From SIG480 sp045539475 (GTDB taxonomy: Bacteria; Bacillota; Clostridia; Oscillospirales; JAAYXM01), in the NCBI GenBank assembly GCA_045539475.1, contig JAZQFJ010000053.1, forward strand, positions 1 through 64,000: DNA of 64,000 nucleotides, given 5' to 3'. The position numbers and the translations under genes were made by a program. Positions 61,806-64,000 of the stretch are shown in pieces (positions within the stretch are counted from its first letter, which is position 1; the number at the start of each line of letters is the position of its first letter). Below the pieces are notes generated by a model. The model was not told the origin of the DNA and made no database searches. It was given only the letters and a program-made list of their open reading frames with translations.

Positions 61806-63265
61806 AATATAGAGCGAGCTTTTTTAGTGCGCTTTTAGACAAATATAAAAGCATAAATACTCCGGTAAAAGCTTCATTTTGGTTTTTGATATGTTCTGTG
61901 TTACAAAAAGGGATAGCTATGCTGACTACGCCTATTTTCACAAGAATTATGACGGAAGAGGCGTATGGAAAGTACACATTGTATAATTCATGGTATACTA
62001 TTGTTTTTGCAATTGTAACATTAAATTTGGCGGCTGGTGTATACACGCGCGGTCTGGTGGCAAATGAAGAAGATCAATCTGTATATTCCTCATCACTAGT
62101 TGGATTGTCGACTCTCTGTATTTTTTTAGGTTTCGTAATTTATATTATATTCATAAAGCCGGTTAACCGTCTTTTGGGTTTTTCTACATTTATTATGACA
62201 TTGATGTTTATAGAAATGTGGAGCAACAGCATTTTCCAATTTTGGTCGCACAGAGAAAGGGCTAATTATAAGTATAGAAAGCTTGTTATATTGACGTTAT
62301 CGTACATTTTGATACGTTCACTTTTATCAGTAATAACAGTTTTAGCTGTAAACGCTGAATATCAGATGCAAAGCCGTGTAATTATAACAACTGCTGTTGG
62401 TTTTGTTTTTTATTTTGGACTTTTTGTAAAATTCGTAACCGAAGGTAAAGCGTTATATAGCAAAAATTATTGGAAACACGCATTGACTTTTAACATTCCG
62501 CTTATTCCGCATTATTTATCTCAAATCATCTTGAATCAATCGGATAAAATAATGATAGGAAAGTTGTGTGGCGAAACAGATGTTGCTTATTACAGCGTTG
62601 CATATTCGATAGCGATGTTGTTATTGATTTTAAATTCATCAATAAACAGCACTATGAACCCTTGGATGTATAGGAAGATAAAAGAAAAAAACTATTGCGA
62701 GATAGAGAAAGTTTCTTATATTGTTTTGGTGATGATTGCGATATGTAATTTTTTTGTTGTTGCAATTGGACCTGAACTCTTGTCTTTTATTGCTCCGGTA
62801 TCATATCAAAATGCAGTTTGGTTGATTCCTCCACTGACCATAAGTGTATATTTTATATTTCTTTATAGCCTTTTTGCTACATTTGAATATTATTACAGTA
62901 AAACAAATTATGTTGCAATTGCATCTGTTTTAGGAGCTATATTGAATTTGTTATTAAACTATATTTTCATAAAATATTTTGGATACATTGCTGCAGGTTA
63001 TACAACTATGGTATGTTACATCTCATATGTTATGTTGCATTATTTATTTATGCGAAAAGTGAACAAGAAGTTTATGGATAATGTAAAGGTATATAAAATT
63101 AGCACTATTTTATTGATAGGTATGTTTCTTGTTATGGCATCAGCGTTAATGATGATGTTATATAATTATATAGTTGTTCGTTATGTTATTATACTGCTTC
63201 TGTTAATTATCGTTGCTTGCAATTTAAAAAGAATTGTAACGAAATTCAGAACTATGTTTGGGTGA
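61802..63265 (+). CDS. Polysaccharide flippase (Wzx-type, MOP superfamily)
   Basis: The 487-residue protein has about 14 membrane helices. It opens PVKASFWFLICSVLQKGIAM, continues TTPIFTRIMTEEAYGKY, and has NIPLIPHYLSQIILNQSDKIMIG in the middle, as in exporters of lipid-linked repeat units. It overlaps the preceding gene by ATGA. Confidence 0.9.
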   Translation: MKYRASFFSALLDKYKSINTPVKASFWFLICSVLQKGIAMLTTPIFTRIMTEEAYGKYTLYNSWYTIVFAIVTLNLAAGVYTRGLVANEEDQSVYSSSLVGLSTLCIFLGFVIYIIFIKPVNRLLGFSTFIMTLMFIEMWSNSIFQFWSHRERANYKYRKLVILTLSYILIRSLLSVITVLAVNAEYQMQSRVIITTAVGFVFYFGLFVKFVTEGKALYSKNYWKHALTFNIPLIPHYLSQIILNQSDKIMIGKLCGETDVAYYSVAYSIAMLLLILNSSINSTMNPWMYRKIKEKNYCEIEKVSYIVLVMIAICNFFVVAIGPELLSFIAPVSYQNAVWLIPPLTISVYFIFLYSLFATFEYYYSKTNYVAIASVLGAILNLLLNYIFIKYFGYIAAGYTTMVCYISYVMLHYLFMRKVNKKFMDNVKVYKISTILLIGMFLVMASALMMMLYNYIVVRYVIILLLLIIVACNLKRIVTKFRTMFG

Positions 63266-63269
63266 GGTT

Positions 63270-64000
63270 ATGCTGACGCGACTAAATGAAAATGAACGTA
63301 TACTTTCTCGGCTTTTATCAGTTTCCTTGTTTAGAGGTGAAGATACGGTAAATTGTCAAGATATAAATTTGAAAGAATTGTATAGAATATCTGTAGAGCA
63401 GACAATAGCAGCCGTAGTTTTCGATAGTTTACCTCAAGGAATATCTGAAGTTGACAAGAAAACATATGAGTTATGGAAGAATTATTCATTAGCGGTAGTG
63501 TGCGCTAATGAGTATAATTGCAGAGATAGTGTTGAATTAGCTTCTTTATTGCAACAAAACGAAGTTACTTATTGTATCATAAAAGGTTGTGTTTCTGCGA
63601 AATATTATCCTAAGCCCTTTTTAAGACAAATGGGCGATATTGATTTTTTAGTAGAAAGTGACAAATTTGAAGAGATAAAAAACATTTTAATTTCAAATGG
63701 GTATGTAAGTGAAGAATCCAAGCATGATATCCATGAGACTTTTCAAAGAAACGAAATGGTTTATGAAATGCACAGGAGTCTAACAAGGTTGCCGAAAGGA
63801 AAAGAATACTTAAATAATCACATAGAAGATGCTATTTATCAAACTGAAAAAGTGCAATTAGAACAAGGGTTTGTAATGGGATCGAATGCCTTGTATCACG
63901 GAATTATGATGCTTTTGCATATGCAAAGACATTTGACTGATGGATCAGGAGTAGGACTGCGTCATTTGATAGACTGGGCTGTATTTGTAAACCATTTTGA
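63270..64000 (+). CDS. NTP_transf_5-type nucleotidyltransferase family protein (3' partial)
   Basis: An open frame starts at ATG 63270 after GGTGAGG and runs to the window edge without a stop (243 codons seen). VTYCIIKGCVSAKYYPKPF followed by RQMGDIDFLV is the signature of uncharacterised nucleotidyltransferase family PF14907, and MLLHMQRHL with GLRHLIDWAVF fits its second half. Such genes are common in surface-polysaccharide clusters. The role is unknown. Confidence 0.75.
   Translation, partial: MLTRLNENERILSRLLSVSLFRGEDTVNCQDINLKELYRISVEQTIAAVVFDSLPQGISEVDKKTYELWKNYSLAVVCANEYNCRDSVELASLLQQNEVTYCIIKGCVSAKYYPKPFLRQMGDIDFLVESDKFEEIKNILISNGYVSEESKHDIHETFQRNEMVYEMHRSLTRLPKGKEYLNNHIEDAIYQTEKVQLEQGFVMGSNALYHGIMMLLHMQRHLTDGSGVGLRHLIDWAVFVNHF

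Overview
The window looks like a chromosomal segment of an uncultured anaerobic gut-type Clostridia (Bacillota). This is inferred from gene content: S-layer-homology (SLH) anchored surface enzymes, an oxygen-sensitive glycyl radical enzyme with its ferredoxin-type activase, an Fe-S aldo/keto reductase, a bacterial V-type ATPase, Mini-III RNase and strong AGGAGG-type ribosome sites. No marker allows a genus call.

Layout. (1) 1-10.0 kb: a giant SLH-anchored heparinase II/III-like enzyme (open at the left edge) followed by a solute-binding lipoprotein. (2) 10.0-25.9 kb: a housekeeping block with a palindrome-rich intergenic element, glnA, a DUF3048 lipoprotein, mrnC, a complete nine-gene V-ATPase operon whose c-ring subunit carries the Na+-site residues of Enterococcus NtpK, a zinc-ribbon membrane protein, tRNA-Arg, an Fe-S aldo/keto reductase, a DMT transporter and an AraC regulator. 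(3) 26.1-47.6 kb: a second, larger carbohydrate locus. It holds a secreted modular protein, a second SLH-anchored heparinase-like giant, a second solute-binding lipoprotein, two paralogous unassigned TIM-barrel-like proteins flanking a glycyl radical enzyme and its activase, then tagaturonate reductase and altronate dehydratase. Together these suggest surface cleavage of a uronic-acid polysaccharide, capture of oligomers, intracellular breakdown including a radical step, and entry into the tagaturonate/altronate route. (4) 47.6-52.6 kb: a metallophosphoesterase-like protein that has lost its metal ligands, two tRNAs, and an isolated phage-derived cassette. The cassette has four 11-bp iterons, an extended -10 promoter, a roughly 200-nt GC-rich structured RNA, scaffold-like and capsid proteins, a connector-like protein, holin, phosphodiester glycosidase-SH3, XhlA-like protein and a terminator. 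No terminase, portal, tail or integrase gene is present. (5) 52.6-64 kb: a surface-polysaccharide cluster (DegT aminotransferase, priming sugar-phosphate transferase, glycosyltransferases, LicD, Wzy-like polymerase, an SDR-cytidylyltransferase fusion, CDP-glycerol-type transferase, Wzx flippase, and a nucleotidyltransferase cut by the right edge). Its distal part is clearly more AT-rich than the rest.

The most unusual items are the stand-alone capsid/structured-RNA cassette at 48.7-52.6 kb, the glycyl-radical locus bracketed by duplicated unassigned enzymes at 37.6-44.5 kb, and a covarying palindrome/hairpin pair inside both SLH-enzyme genes at the linker-SLH junction.
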